DNA from: Paenibacillus daejeonensis DSM 15491
GTDB taxonomy: Bacteria > Bacillota > Bacilli > Paenibacillales > Paenibacillaceae
Direction: 5' to 3'
Assembly (NCBI RefSeq): GCF_000378385.1
Contig: NZ_KB899664.1
Span: 310,001 to 374,000 of the forward strand
Length of the DNA stretch: 64,000 nucleotides
The notes below the pieces were generated by a model. It had not been told where the DNA came from. It saw only the letters and a program-made list of their open reading frames with translations, and made no database searches. The translations under genes and the position numbers were made by a program. Within the stretch, counting starts at the first letter, position 1; the number at the start of each line of letters is the position of its first letter. Of the stretch, positions 52,509 to 60,834 are shown piece after piece.

Positions 52509-53624
52509 TTATAAGTTAGGTGATAATTCCGACATGGGGACTAACGTATACCCTTCGTTTTGCAGATATTCGATAACCGCCGGCAGGGCGTCAATCGTAT
52601 TCTGCAAGCTGCCTTTGCGTCCACCAAAGCTATGCATCAGAATAATGCCATTTGGCCGCACGGTTTCTTGGACGATCTTCAGAATCTCATCCGGCTCGGT
52701 GCCTGCCCAGTCGCGCGTGTCCACGGTCCAGCCGACCAGCTCGCGTCCGGTCTCCCGGAGCAATGCTTTGAGTGGGTCAGAGACGGCTCCGTATGGAGCG
52801 CGGAAATAACGAGTCGTCTCACCAAGCACGTCCTTAATGAGCTCGTCGCCTTTCTCGATCTCGTCGATCAGCGCCTGGCCTTCCAGCTTGGGCAGATTGG
52901 CATGTGCGTAGGTGTGATTGCCGATGGTATGGCCTTCGTCCTTCATCTGCTGCAGCACGGCAGGGTATTTCTCAATCTGCGTGCCGACCACAAAAAAGGT
53001 CGCTTTGACGCCATACTGCTTCAGAATCTCCAGCACCTGCGGCGTATACCGGATGTCCGGACCGTCGTCGAAGGTCAGCGCTACCAGCTTGCGGTCACCA
53101 GCGGCGGATTCGCCTGCAGGCGTCTCGGTTACTGGTGGCACAGGCTGCTCAGCTGCGGGCGGCTGGGTGCTGCCGGTAGTATCGGCAGGCGGGGCTTCCG
53201 CGTCGCCGCCTTCCTCAGACACCGGCGATTCCACGCTGCCGTCCGGTTCACTCGGCGGAGCTTCCGCTTCGTTGCCGGGCGACCCTTCCTCGGAGGGATC
53301 TTCGGGAACCGCAACACCGGTGCCATCTGGCCCAGCGTTCCCGGAAGGGGGGGCTGCGGGCGCCAGCTCATCGCCGGGCCCCGATGCCATGCCATCCGGC
53401 TTGGTGCCGGTGGTTGGCTGCTGAGGTACTCCCGCGCTGAGAACCGCACCGGCCAATGCCGCTTGATCGCTGGCGGCAGGCCGCTCGGTTAGCGCCGATA
53501 TGGCTTCCCAGGGCAAAATCAGACTGAGCAGGTAGCAGGCGCCGACGATCGCCAGAGCCCATAGCAAGGTGTGAAGCATACAAGGGACAAACATACGTCT
53601 TGCTTGGACCAGCTTCGCGATCAA
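52509..53624 (-). CDS. Polysaccharide deacetylase (NodB/CE4), membrane anchored
   Basis: 371 residues. One N-terminal membrane helix (about 18-38), a Pro/Glu/Gly/Ser-rich linker of about 130 residues, and the NodB domain: LVALTFDDGPD (catalytic base and metal Asp), HTYAHANL (metal His pair), RAPYGA, and GIILMHSF. It removes N- or O-acetyl groups from peptidoglycan or another wall polymer on the outer face. The start is TTG at 53624 after GAGGCGAG. The long acidic linker would let the domain reach into the wall. Confidence 0.88.
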   Translation of the reverse strand: MIAKLVQARRMFVPCMLHTLLWALAIVGACYLLSLILPWEAISALTERPAASDQAALAGAVLSAGVPQQPTTGTKPDGMASGPGDELAPAAPPSGNAGPDGTGVAVPEDPSEEGSPGNEAEAPPSEPDGSVESPVSEEGGDAEAPPADTTGSTQPPAAEQPVPPVTETPAGESAAGDRKLVALTFDDGPDIRYTPQVLEILKQYGVKATFFVVGTQIEKYPAVLQQMKDEGHTIGNHTYAHANLPKLEGQALIDEIEKGDELIKDVLGETTRYFRAPYGAVSDPLKALLRETGRELVGWTVDTRDWAGTEPDEILKIVQETVRPNGIILMHSFGGRKGSLQNTIDALPAVIEYLQNEGYTLVPMSELSPNL

Positions 53625-53724
53625 TGCACTCGCCTCTTCCTCTTGATGCTGTCGAACGCTGTCAGCGCTCTTCTACATAATCAGACGAAAGACGCGCACA
53701 AAATGTTCAATAAAAATCAAGTCT

Positions 53725-55593
53725 TTAGCTTCTTTCTTCCGGCATCGGCAAGAAGAGCAGTGTAAAGGGCAAATTGCTGCCCGCTGACGGGCTAATCCAG
53801 ATTTCTACCGTCTCTTCGCGAGCTCCTGTGCGATAGAGGACACTTGCCTCCCGGGTCGCGCTAGCCATGCCCAGATGTGTGAATCCGACGACCTCGCCGT
53901 TCACCCGGGCTGAGCCGGCATACAGTCCGCCACGCGGGTTGAAGGCAATCACAGTATGAGGCGCAACGCGGTTCAATTGAAGCTTGTACATCACGCCATA
54001 ATTGCCGGAGTTGGTGGCTGCGCCGCCATGAATACCATCTATACCACGCTGAAACGGGTCAGTGGTATTGTCCGTCAGCGGCAGCCGCTGGGGGCTTTCC
54101 CCGACCGGAGCATCATAGCGGAAGACACGGTTGGCGTCTGCAAAGGTCCCGCGCACAATCGATTCCCGCGGATCGAGCCGGGGTAGCGTGTCCAACGATT
54201 GCAGGGGGTCCATGTCCTCGCCGATCAGCAGCGAGGCATATCGGATCGCGCTGTCTGTATCCACCGAACCAGTAAAGGTGATGATATCGCCTGGTGACAG
54301 CGCCTTGGCTTGGGTTAGGCTATCGAACAGCAGGACGCGTTCACCGGGCGCCAGCTGGATGCTTCCTGTGCCGCCAGCCTTTTCGGAGGCCAGATAACGC
54401 CCAAGCGACATCCGGCCGGCAATTTCGGCGTACGGCGACGGCCCGGCCAGTCCCTCACCGGTTATCCGGAGCTCCACAGGATGTATACCTGGATTCTCGG
54501 CGACCAGATAAAGCTTGGCTTTCTTATTCATACGGTTCTTGTGGTGCAGCAGGAAGCGGGTCTCGCCCTGAATCAGATCCTCATACAACACACCGTCCTC
54601 GAAGACTGATTCTGGTCCGCTGCTGCGCATTAAGGTCTGCGGCTCGGTTGTGAAGCGGTAGGGAAGAGCCTCCAATTGCAGCACTGGCAAATGGACGATC
54701 GGCATATTGCTGCCCGCAGGGGTATATCGCAGAGCGAATTCTTCCGGGGTGTAGAGCGTGTCCTCTGTAATCCGGATGATTGTGCTAAATGATGAGGATA
54801 CACCGCGCTTATCAGTAACAACAAGCGTCACCGTCTGCATGCCAGGCTCGAAGAAGGCTGGCTTGTTATTGTCCCATGTGCGCTCACTGATCGGTTCGCT
54901 CTCCGCCAGGCTCTGATCGGTATATTGGACAGGCTCGCCCATCCGGTAGACTTCCTTGTCGGTACTGAAATGAGCGACTGGCGGTACATACGGAGCTTCG
55001 ACAGGCTCGTCGTTCAGCTGCAAAATAATCGCTTGGCCTTCCACCCGATAACGCAAGTTTAAAGCGGAAGTCAGTGAGGTGAAGGGCACCATCAGATGAT
55101 TACGGTCCGCGTAGACGGCACCGCGCAGCTCGCGAATCTCCCCGTTAACGACATAGCTTGCACTGCCGTTGCGATAGCGCAGCTCACTCCCGCGTATGGT
55201 CACTAGCGTCTCGCCGGACAGGGCATCATGGGCAATTGCACCACCTAGCCGCTCGGTCATGAAGCGAAGGCCGACATAAGAGACACCCTGGCGGACCGTT
55301 GTCGGCCGGGGTGAGGTATACAGCTGACCATTTATGTATGCTTGGTCGCTGTTCATGGTCAGAATCAACTGGTTGTCCGTATAGTCGGTGGGAGCGGAAG
55401 ATGACAGCTCGGGCAAGGACTCGGCCATATCAGCAGCTTGGAGCCCTGCCTCCGGCTCGGTCTCCTCTTCTAGAACAGCCTCCTCGTAGTTGGTGTTCAC
55501 CTCAGCCGGCGCGGCGTGAACGCTGCTGAGGGGCGGCGACCAGACGGCACCAGCCACCAGCGCGGCCAATGCCGTTTTGTATATCTTCTTCAT
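53725..55593 (-). CDS. Secreted stalk-domain protein (copper amine oxidase N-like) with PKD-like domain
   Basis: 622 residues. Signal peptide (about 1-28, VHAAPAEV), then the copper amine oxidase N-terminal-like 'stalk' domain common in Paenibacillus exoproteins (QAYINGQLYTSPRPTTVRQGVSYVGLRFMTERLGG; LRGAVYADRNHLMVPFTSLTSAL). A PKD-like domain follows (YRMGEPVQYTDQS; GMQTVTLVVTDKRG), then about 350 residues of no family I recognise. It is probably a wall-associated structural protein. The upstream region holds a MITE-like element that may separate it from the glycosylation operon. Confidence 0.75.
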   Translation of the reverse strand: MKKIYKTALAALVAGAVWSPPLSSVHAAPAEVNTNYEEAVLEEETEPEAGLQAADMAESLPELSSSAPTDYTDNQLILTMNSDQAYINGQLYTSPRPTTVRQGVSYVGLRFMTERLGGAIAHDALSGETLVTIRGSELRYRNGSASYVVNGEIRELRGAVYADRNHLMVPFTSLTSALNLRYRVEGQAIILQLNDEPVEAPYVPPVAHFSTDKEVYRMGEPVQYTDQSLAESEPISERTWDNNKPAFFEPGMQTVTLVVTDKRGVSSSFSTIIRITEDTLYTPEEFALRYTPAGSNMPIVHLPVLQLEALPYRFTTEPQTLMRSSGPESVFEDGVLYEDLIQGETRFLLHHKNRMNKKAKLYLVAENPGIHPVELRITGEGLAGPSPYAEIAGRMSLGRYLASEKAGGTGSIQLAPGERVLLFDSLTQAKALSPGDIITFTGSVDTDSAIRYASLLIGEDMDPLQSLDTLPRLDPRESIVRGTFADANRVFRYDAPVGESPQRLPLTDNTTDPFQRGIDGIHGGAATNSGNYGVMYKLQLNRVAPHTVIAFNPRGGLYAGSARVNGEVVGFTHLGMASATREASVLYRTGAREETVEIWISPSAGSNLPFTLLFLPMPEERS

Positions 55594-55627
55594 GAGTATT
55601 ATGTTCCTCCTATTAATATCGAAAATT

Positions 55628-55795
55628 AGACTGTTGAAAAGAAAGCCTACAGTTACGGATCGATCTTCCGATCGCTGTTGTCCCCAGATTTCTTGATTGA
55701 TTAACCGCTTTAGCTGTTGAAATCCGGGGACAAAGGCGAACGCTTCGCTTCTCCAGATTCGATTCCGTGCCTCTCCGGCCGTTCTTCAACAGTCT
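55628..55795. mobile_element. MITE-like element, 168 bp, 11-bp terminal inverted repeats
   Basis: AGACTGTTGAA (55628-55638) and TTCAACAGTCT (55785-55795) are perfect inverted ends. Inside, TTGTCCCC-A-GATTTC and GAAATC-C-GGGGACAA form a 14-bp stem with one mismatch. There is no coding potential. No clear target-site duplication is visible. It fills the gap between the EamA-like gene and the stalk-protein gene. Confidence 0.6.
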
Positions 55796-55810
55796 GAAAT
55801 ATGGTGTACA

Positions 55811-56155
55811 CTATTTCCAACTGACAACGAGCACCCCCGCCAGAATCAGGCCGGTTCCCAGCCAGCGGTTGGCAGGGATCGCCTCGCCGAGCAGCTGCCA
55901 GGCGACGAGCAGGCCGATGACATAGGCAAGGCTCTGCAGCGGATAGGCACTGCTGAGCGGCAGCCGCGAGAGTACCGCGAGCCACAATAGCGTCGCCAGC
56001 CCATAGCAGCCGATGCCTAGCAGAATCAGCGGCGAGACCATAACCTGCGTGAGGTTGTGCCAGCCCAGACCGCCGAGTTTCGTCAGTCCAAGCTTCCACA
56101 CGTATTGGCCGGCCACGAGCAGCAGGATATTGAGCAGCAGCATGAAATAGGTCAC
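55811..56155 (-). CDS. Small four-helix EamA/ArnE-like membrane protein (putative lipid-sugar flippase)
   Basis: 114 residues, four hydrophobic helices, SMR/ArnE-like (LLLNILLLVAGQYVWKLGL; PLSSAYPLQSLAYVIGLLVAWQLLGEAI). The GTG start (56155) overlaps the stop of the DUF2304 gene as GTGA. In three-component glycosylation systems such a protein flips an undecaprenyl-phosphate sugar to the outer face. The longer frame upstream lies inside the neighbouring gene and is rejected. Last gene of the operon. Confidence 0.75.
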   Translation of the reverse strand: MTYFMLLLNILLLVAGQYVWKLGLTKLGGLGWHNLTQVMVSPLILLGIGCYGLATLLWLAVLSRLPLSSAYPLQSLAYVIGLLVAWQLLGEAIPANRWLGTGLILAGVLVVSWK

Positions 56156-56526
56156 GGCTGACCGACTTTCTCGCGCAGGCCTGCCTCCATCTGTGCGCAT
56201 CGTTGCTCCTGGATAGCTAGCGCCTGAGTGAGCAGGATCACGCGGCGCGTCAGTGCCGATACGGCCATGGTCAGATGCAGCATAATGCACAACACGGACA
56301 TGAGCCCCAGCAGATAAAGCAGCGATGGCGCGTAGTCCACGCCAAAGCGGACGGCCAGCCAGTCGAGGAGTTGGGGAAACAATGACAGGGCCATCATGAC
56401 CAGACTCAGGGCGAGCCAGAGCAGGGCATATTGCTCCCGCAGCTTGCGGCTGCGAATCAAATACAGGATCACGCCGAGAAAAGCCGTACTGATCAGAAAG
56501 CTCAGCAGGAACAAATCAGGCTTCAT
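56152..56526 (-). CDS. DUF2304 family membrane protein
   Basis: 124 residues, three membrane helices (about 5-23, 33-53, 70-90) and a helical tail. SRKLREQYALLWLALSLVMM and YAPSLLYLLGLMSVLCIMLHLTMAVSAL match the DUF2304 family, typically encoded beside GT2 dolichol-phosphate-type transferases. It overlaps its neighbours at both ends. Exact role unknown; probably part of the lipid-sugar machinery. Confidence 0.8.
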   Translation of the reverse strand: MKPDLFLLSFLISTAFLGVILYLIRSRKLREQYALLWLALSLVMMALSLFPQLLDWLAVRFGVDYAPSLLYLLGLMSVLCIMLHLTMAVSALTRRVILLTQALAIQEQRCAQMEAGLREKVGQP

Positions 56527-57238
56527 AACGCACCCACCATTTCTCCTTGCGGGTCCGTGCGATTAAGACGGCCAGGATGACCTTGATCATGTAATAGACC
56601 GATTTGACAGCAGAGATGCTGGAGGTGCCGGCGACCCGCGCTCGCATAACGACAGGCACCTCGCGGAAGGTGAAGCGGCAGTTGTCCAGCTGTACCAATA
56701 CCTCGACCTCTGGATAATCTGTTGGATAATCTGCGGCAAACATACGCAGCGCGCGCTCCCCGCAGATGCGAAAGCCGGACGTTGGATCGGTCACGGGCTT
56801 GTTGAGCAGCCGTGTCAGCAGACCAGACAATACCTCGATCCCGATTCGCCGCAGAAAGGTGGACTGGAACCCGAGCTTCTCCACGAAGCGCGAACCGACG
56901 ACCATATCGCATCCCGAAGTCTGAAGCTCGTGCAGCAGGGCGGCAAAATCAGCAGGATCATGCTGGCCGTCTCCATCCATTTGGGCTGCATACTTGTAGC
57001 CGTGGACAGCGGCATAACGGTAGCCCGTCTGCACAGCGCCGCCAATGCCGAGATTGCAGCTCAGGTGCAAGACGGCTGCGCCGCCTCGCGCTGCTTCCTC
57101 GCCAGTGGCATCTGACGAGCCGTCGTTGATGACGAGGACATCAGCATACGGGATCTGGCGGCGAATATCCTCTACGACCTCCCGGATACCTTCTGCTTCA
57201 TTAAAAGCAGGAACAATAATTAGAATGTCGTTACGCAT
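56516..57238 (-). CDS. Family 2 glycosyltransferase (polyprenyl-phosphate sugar synthase-like)
   Basis: 240 residues, GT-A fold: IIVPAFNEAEGIREVVEDI, VLVINDGSSDATGEEA, then the DXD-containing QMDGDGQHDP. It resembles dolichol-phosphate-mannose synthases and GtrB/CsbB proteins, which attach a sugar to undecaprenyl phosphate on the inner face of the membrane. No clear C-terminal membrane pair, so it is probably peripheral. It overlaps the GT39-like gene by 8 bp and the DUF2304 gene by 11 bp. Confidence 0.88.
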   Translation of the reverse strand: MRNDILIIVPAFNEAEGIREVVEDIRRQIPYADVLVINDGSSDATGEEAARGGAAVLHLSCNLGIGGAVQTGYRYAAVHGYKYAAQMDGDGQHDPADFAALLHELQTSGCDMVVGSRFVEKLGFQSTFLRRIGIEVLSGLLTRLLNKPVTDPTSGFRICGERALRMFAADYPTDYPEVEVLVQLDNCRFTFREVPVVMRARVAGTSSISAVKSVYYMIKVILAVLIARTRKEKWWVRYEA

Positions 57239-58487
57239 GAGCCGCGCCCTCCTCCGTAGATGTATTGGCTGACCGTCCGTTGTCTCGAGTGGGTTTGAAA
57301 CGCTGCCAGAGGCCGACTGCCAGCATACTTCCCAGCATGATCAGCAGCGGCATCGCCGTGAAGTTGTAGCGGAATTCCGGCACAAAGGCGAGACGGGTCA
57401 GAGAAATCGTCCCCAGCAGTACGACCAATAGCATGGCGGGCTGCCGCCAGCGGCGCAGCATCAGGAGCGCGGCTAGCGTCCCTGAGAAGACAATCACCAG
57501 GTGGACGGGTTGTCGCAGCGGGATGACTGGATACAGCGGCGAATGACCGGAGCCGAAAAACATGCGTCCGTAGGTATACTTGAGCTTGCCGATGGTATAC
57601 CACTTGACGTACGTCCACGTATGCTCGGTGAAGCCGATGCGGAGCCGTTCCTTGGCAACCTCCATCTGTGTTTTGCCTTTACGATCCACCAGGCCGTCAT
57701 CATAATTCTTGTCGGGATAAGTACCTGCGGCAAACGGGTTAACCTGGGTGGAGGCGACGACAACCTCTCCCAGCGTCACCACGTTGCGAATGACCCAGGG
57801 GGAGAGCACCAGCCCGGCTCCGATTAATGCAAATAAGAATAACTTTGCTGTTTCCAGCAGCTGGCGGCCCCGGATGAGTAGCAGCACGTAGCTGGCACCG
57901 ATCAGCACCAGAAATTCGGGCCGAACCAGGACGGTCAGCCCCATAGCGGCTCCTGCCAGTGCGTGCAGCGTCCAGCGCTTCTGTTCAAAGGCGAGCAGCT
58001 GCAGCCACACATAGAGCAGAAGCAGCATCGCAGCCAGTGGCTCCGTGAGAATGGCTCCGTTTGCCCAGATGAAGGGCGGATAGACTGCCATAGTGGCAGC
58101 AGTCAACAAACCAGCCTGACGACCCGCCAGCCGGGCGGCAATGAGATAGCCGAGCGCGATGGAGACCAGACTGAAGCCGACCTGCAGGACACGGATGATG
58201 GGAAACGGCTCGTAAGACAACCCTTCGGCCAGCTTGTAGATGGCTGCCATGAACAACGGGTAACCTGGCGTGACTTGCGCGTTGGATGTGGTGCTCTTGT
58301 AGGCGTACACCCCTTCGTCCAGCAGTTGTCGGACCATCGCGTCATAATGGATGGTATCGTGCGATACCTTGTGGGAGGTCGAGAAGAGGAAATCGAATCT
58401 CAGGATAGTTGCGACTGCCAGGATCACCAGCAGGGTGATAGCTGTTGCTTTATTCATTCGGAATCGTGCTGCGGACTGGGAAACCAT
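57231..58487 (-). CDS. GT39/ArnT-like integral membrane glycosyltransferase
   Basis: 418 residues with about 10 membrane helices. The first outer loop has the acidic SHDTIHYDAMV followed by PGYPLFMAAIYKL, the usual donor/acceptor site of GT-C enzymes; a later loop is ANGAILTEPLAAML. It would move the sugar from its lipid carrier to a wall polymer on the outer face. First gene of the glycosylation operon; AGAGAGG stands before the ATG. TTAAG repeats lie upstream. Acceptor unknown. Confidence 0.85.
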   Translation of the reverse strand: MVSQSAARFRMNKATAITLLVILAVATILRFDFLFSTSHKVSHDTIHYDAMVRQLLDEGVYAYKSTTSNAQVTPGYPLFMAAIYKLAEGLSYEPFPIIRVLQVGFSLVSIALGYLIAARLAGRQAGLLTAATMAVYPPFIWANGAILTEPLAAMLLLLYVWLQLLAFEQKRWTLHALAGAAMGLTVLVRPEFLVLIGASYVLLLIRGRQLLETAKLFLFALIGAGLVLSPWVIRNVVTLGEVVVASTQVNPFAAGTYPDKNYDDGLVDRKGKTQMEVAKERLRIGFTEHTWTYVKWYTIGKLKYTYGRMFFGSGHSPLYPVIPLRQPVHLVIVFSGTLAALLMLRRWRQPAMLLVVLLGTISLTRLAFVPEFRYNFTAMPLLIMLGSMLAVGLWQRFKPTRDNGRSANTSTEEGAAHA

Positions 58488-58565
58488 AGGGGCGTGCCTC
58501 TCTTTCTATTCTCTGTCTGTTGTCCGCAGGGAGCCTTGCGGCGCCCATGCGGAGCGATTACAGAA

Positions 58566-58631
58566 AGTATAGAAGAGGAAGCTTAAGGGTGAAGTGCCGG
58601 AATGCTTAACATTCTCTTAAGGAGCGCTTAA
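58566..58631 (-). promoter_or_regulatory. Glycosylation operon promoter with TTAAG direct repeats
   Basis: CTTAA occurs on the + strand at 58605, 58616 and 58627, exact 11-bp steps, with another at 58582. On the minus strand these read TTAAG-N6-TTAAG-N6-TTAA. A -10-like TATACT lies at 58571-58566. The spacing is typical of OmpR/PhoP-family response-regulator dimers in tandem. Confidence 0.65.
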
Positions 58632-58638
58632 TTCCGGC

Positions 58639-59853
58639 TTAGGCGAGGGGGAAACGGGACTCAAACACAGTTTTTTTGGTGCTGCTGGCCGCCGATACCT
58701 GGCCGCCGTGTACTTCAACAATGCTTTTCACAATAGCCAGTCCAAGACCGGTACCTCCGCTCGAACGAGAGCGGTCGCCCCGGTAGAAGCGGTCGAAGAT
58801 GAACGGTATATCCCGTGCAGGGATGGGGTCACCGTAATTGATAATCTGAACGCTTGCTTCCCGGCCGTTAGTGGCAATGACAATATCGACGTAATGCCCT
58901 TGGCTACCGTACGAAATGGCATTGGCGATCAAATTCTCGAAGCTCCGAACCAGCAAATTGCCGTCTGCTTGAATGAAGATCGTATCCTCTGCCGTCTGAA
59001 TCCGGCATGCCATGCCAGCCCGGTCCAGATGAGGGACGAACTCTTCGGCGAGTTGACGAAGAAACCCGACCAGATCAATGGCATCCAGCTCCAGCGGCAG
59101 ACCGTTGTTAATCCGGGTATATTCAAACAAATCATCGATTAGCGTCTTCAGCTTTTGTGATTTCTCATAGGCAATGCCCACATAATGGCGCATCTCCACC
59201 TCATCCCGGTAACGGTCGTTCTCGATGACTTCCAGAAAGCCAAGAATTGAGGTGAGTGGTGTTCGAAGGTCGTGGGAGACGCCGGTAATCAGATCGTTTT
59301 TGGTCTTCTCCGCGTTGCGCTCCTCCTCAATGGAGCGGGACAAGCGGTCAGCCATTTCATTAATGTTATCGGCTACTCTGGCGAGCTCGCCGTATCCGCT
59401 ATCCACCGCAATTCGTCCGTCCAGATGACCGTCGGCAATGCGGCGCAGACCCGCTGTAATCTCTTCCAGATAACTGCTGAGTCTGGCTGACATCTCATGG
59501 ATACCGGCAGCTGCTTGACCCAGCTCGTCCTTGGAGCGTGTGAGCTCGCTGTTGCCCTGCAGGTCACCATTGCCGATCCGCTTGAGCGCAATCTCCACCT
59601 CGCGCAGACGCATGACTGTACGGTTGCTGAATACAAAGAACAGCACCAGAAAGAGAGCGGGCCCAAAATAGTAGATAAGCTCAGAGCCAACTTGGTTTTT
59701 TAGATAGGCAAACGGGGTGCGGAACGGCTGGAATTCAATGAGAAAATTAAAGATCAGATTGCCCATGTACAGGGTTGCTGCGGTCACGCCAGCACTCGCA
59801 AGGACATAGAACAGGAACTTCCATCGGATAGAATAAAGCCAATCTCTAGGCAT
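58639..59853 (-). CDS. Sensor histidine kinase (VanS/PhoR-like)
   Basis: 404 residues. Two membrane helices (about 13-34 and 58-78) with a short outer loop, a HAMP region that seems doubled (KRIGNGDLQGNSELTRSKDEL, then RRIADGHLDGRIAVDSGYGEL), HisKA GVSHDLRTPLTSILGF, and HATPase_c (SFENLIANAISYG, YGDPIPARDIPFIFDRFYR, GGTGLGLAIVKSIV). A short sensor loop suggests intramembrane or accessory-protein sensing. It lies 17 nt downstream of its response regulator. Confidence 0.9.
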   Translation of the reverse strand: MPRDWLYSIRWKFLFYVLASAGVTAATLYMGNLIFNFLIEFQPFRTPFAYLKNQVGSELIYYFGPALFLVLFFVFSNRTVMRLREVEIALKRIGNGDLQGNSELTRSKDELGQAAAGIHEMSARLSSYLEEITAGLRRIADGHLDGRIAVDSGYGELARVADNINEMADRLSRSIEEERNAEKTKNDLITGVSHDLRTPLTSILGFLEVIENDRYRDEVEMRHYVGIAYEKSQKLKTLIDDLFEYTRINNGLPLELDAIDLVGFLRQLAEEFVPHLDRAGMACRIQTAEDTIFIQADGNLLVRSFENLIANAISYGSQGHYVDIVIATNGREASVQIINYGDPIPARDIPFIFDRFYRGDRSRSSGGTGLGLAIVKSIVEVHGGQVSAASSTKKTVFESRFPLA

Positions 59854-59870
59854 GGGACCTCCTTCAGGTG

Positions 59871-60572
59871 TCAGGATGGATCGATTTTGTAGCCGATTCC
59901 CCAGACGGTCTTAATGTAATGCGGCTTTTGAGGGTCGCGTTCGATCTTCTCGCGGATTTTGCGGATATGTACCATGACGGTATTTTTGGATTCCATAAAC
60001 GGTTCGTTCCACACATCTTGATAGATCTTGTCCATGCTGAGCACAATGCCGCGATTAAGGGCCAGCAGCTGCAGAATGGCGAACTCGCGCGGCGTCAGCT
60101 TGACCTCTTGGCCGGAGACTGTGACGGTGTGAGTCGCTACGTTGATGATCATATCGTCAATTTCAATCACGCTCGCATCCGTGGTGCGATTCCGGTTAAA
60201 CGACTTGTAGCGCCGGAGATGCGACTTGACGCGGGCCATCAGCTCCAGCGGGTTGAAGGGCTTCGTTACATAATCATCGGCGCCGATGCTCAGACCCGAG
60301 ATTTTGTCGATATCCTGGCTTTTGGCGGAGAGCAGAATGATCGGCACCTCGCTGTGCTCACGGACCTTGATACAGGTTTCCATCCCATCCATCTCTGGCA
60401 TCATGATATCCATAATGATCAGATCCACCTCTTGCCGACTGAGCTGCTCGAGCGCTTCTCTGCCGTTAGAGGCCTTCAGCAGGTGATAACCTTCATTATT
60501 AAAATAAATTTCCATCAATTTTATAATTTCCTTTTCGTCATCGACGAGCAGGATTGTTCCCCGGTCTGCCAT
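59871..60572 (-). CDS. OmpR-family response regulator
   Basis: 233 residues. Receiver domain (TILLVDDEKEI, phospho-Asp in [31 protein letters not shown]) and a winged-helix DNA-binding domain (LTPREFAILQLLALNRGIVLS; ESKNTVMVHIRKIREKIE; KTVWGIGYKI). First gene of the two-component operon; AGGAGG precedes the ATG. TTAAG repeats at its own promoter and before the glycosylation operon point to both as targets (inference). Confidence 0.92.
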   Translation of the reverse strand: MADRGTILLVDDEKEIIKLMEIYFNNEGYHLLKASNGREALEQLSRQEVDLIIMDIMMPEMDGMETCIKVREHSEVPIILLSAKSQDIDKISGLSIGADDYVTKPFNPLELMARVKSHLRRYKSFNRNRTTDASVIEIDDMIINVATHTVTVSGQEVKLTPREFAILQLLALNRGIVLSMDKIYQDVWNEPFMESKNTVMVHIRKIREKIERDPQKPHYIKTVWGIGYKIDPS

Positions 60573-60611
60573 GTGTACCTCCTACGTACATTTACAGTAG
60601 ATATATACGCC

Positions 60612-60656
60612 AATATAGCACAAGACGGACGTCACAGGTGCTTAAGATCTTCTTAA
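60612..60656 (-). promoter_or_regulatory. Two-component operon promoter with TTAAG-N6-TTAAG box
   Basis: CTTAA at 60641 and 60652 (+ strand) reads TTAAG-N6-TTAAG on the minus strand, an 11-bp period. The candidate -10 TATATT is at 60617-60612, putting the box at or just upstream of the -35 position, as for activation by a bound OmpR-type dimer. The same words occur at 58605-58631. Confidence 0.62.
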
Positions 60657-60834
60657 CAAATCTTCCCGGCTTCAGGTACCGGCATGCATGCGGCAATAAA
60701 ATAGATTTATATAGATATATTTACCTGTTCTGTGATAAAATTTTTGCTAGATATAGACCTAGTAAAATAGTATAAAAGGGCGGTTTCTGCATCTATCGTC
60801 CTGCTTGAATAACCTCTAGTAAAGGGTGGATCAT

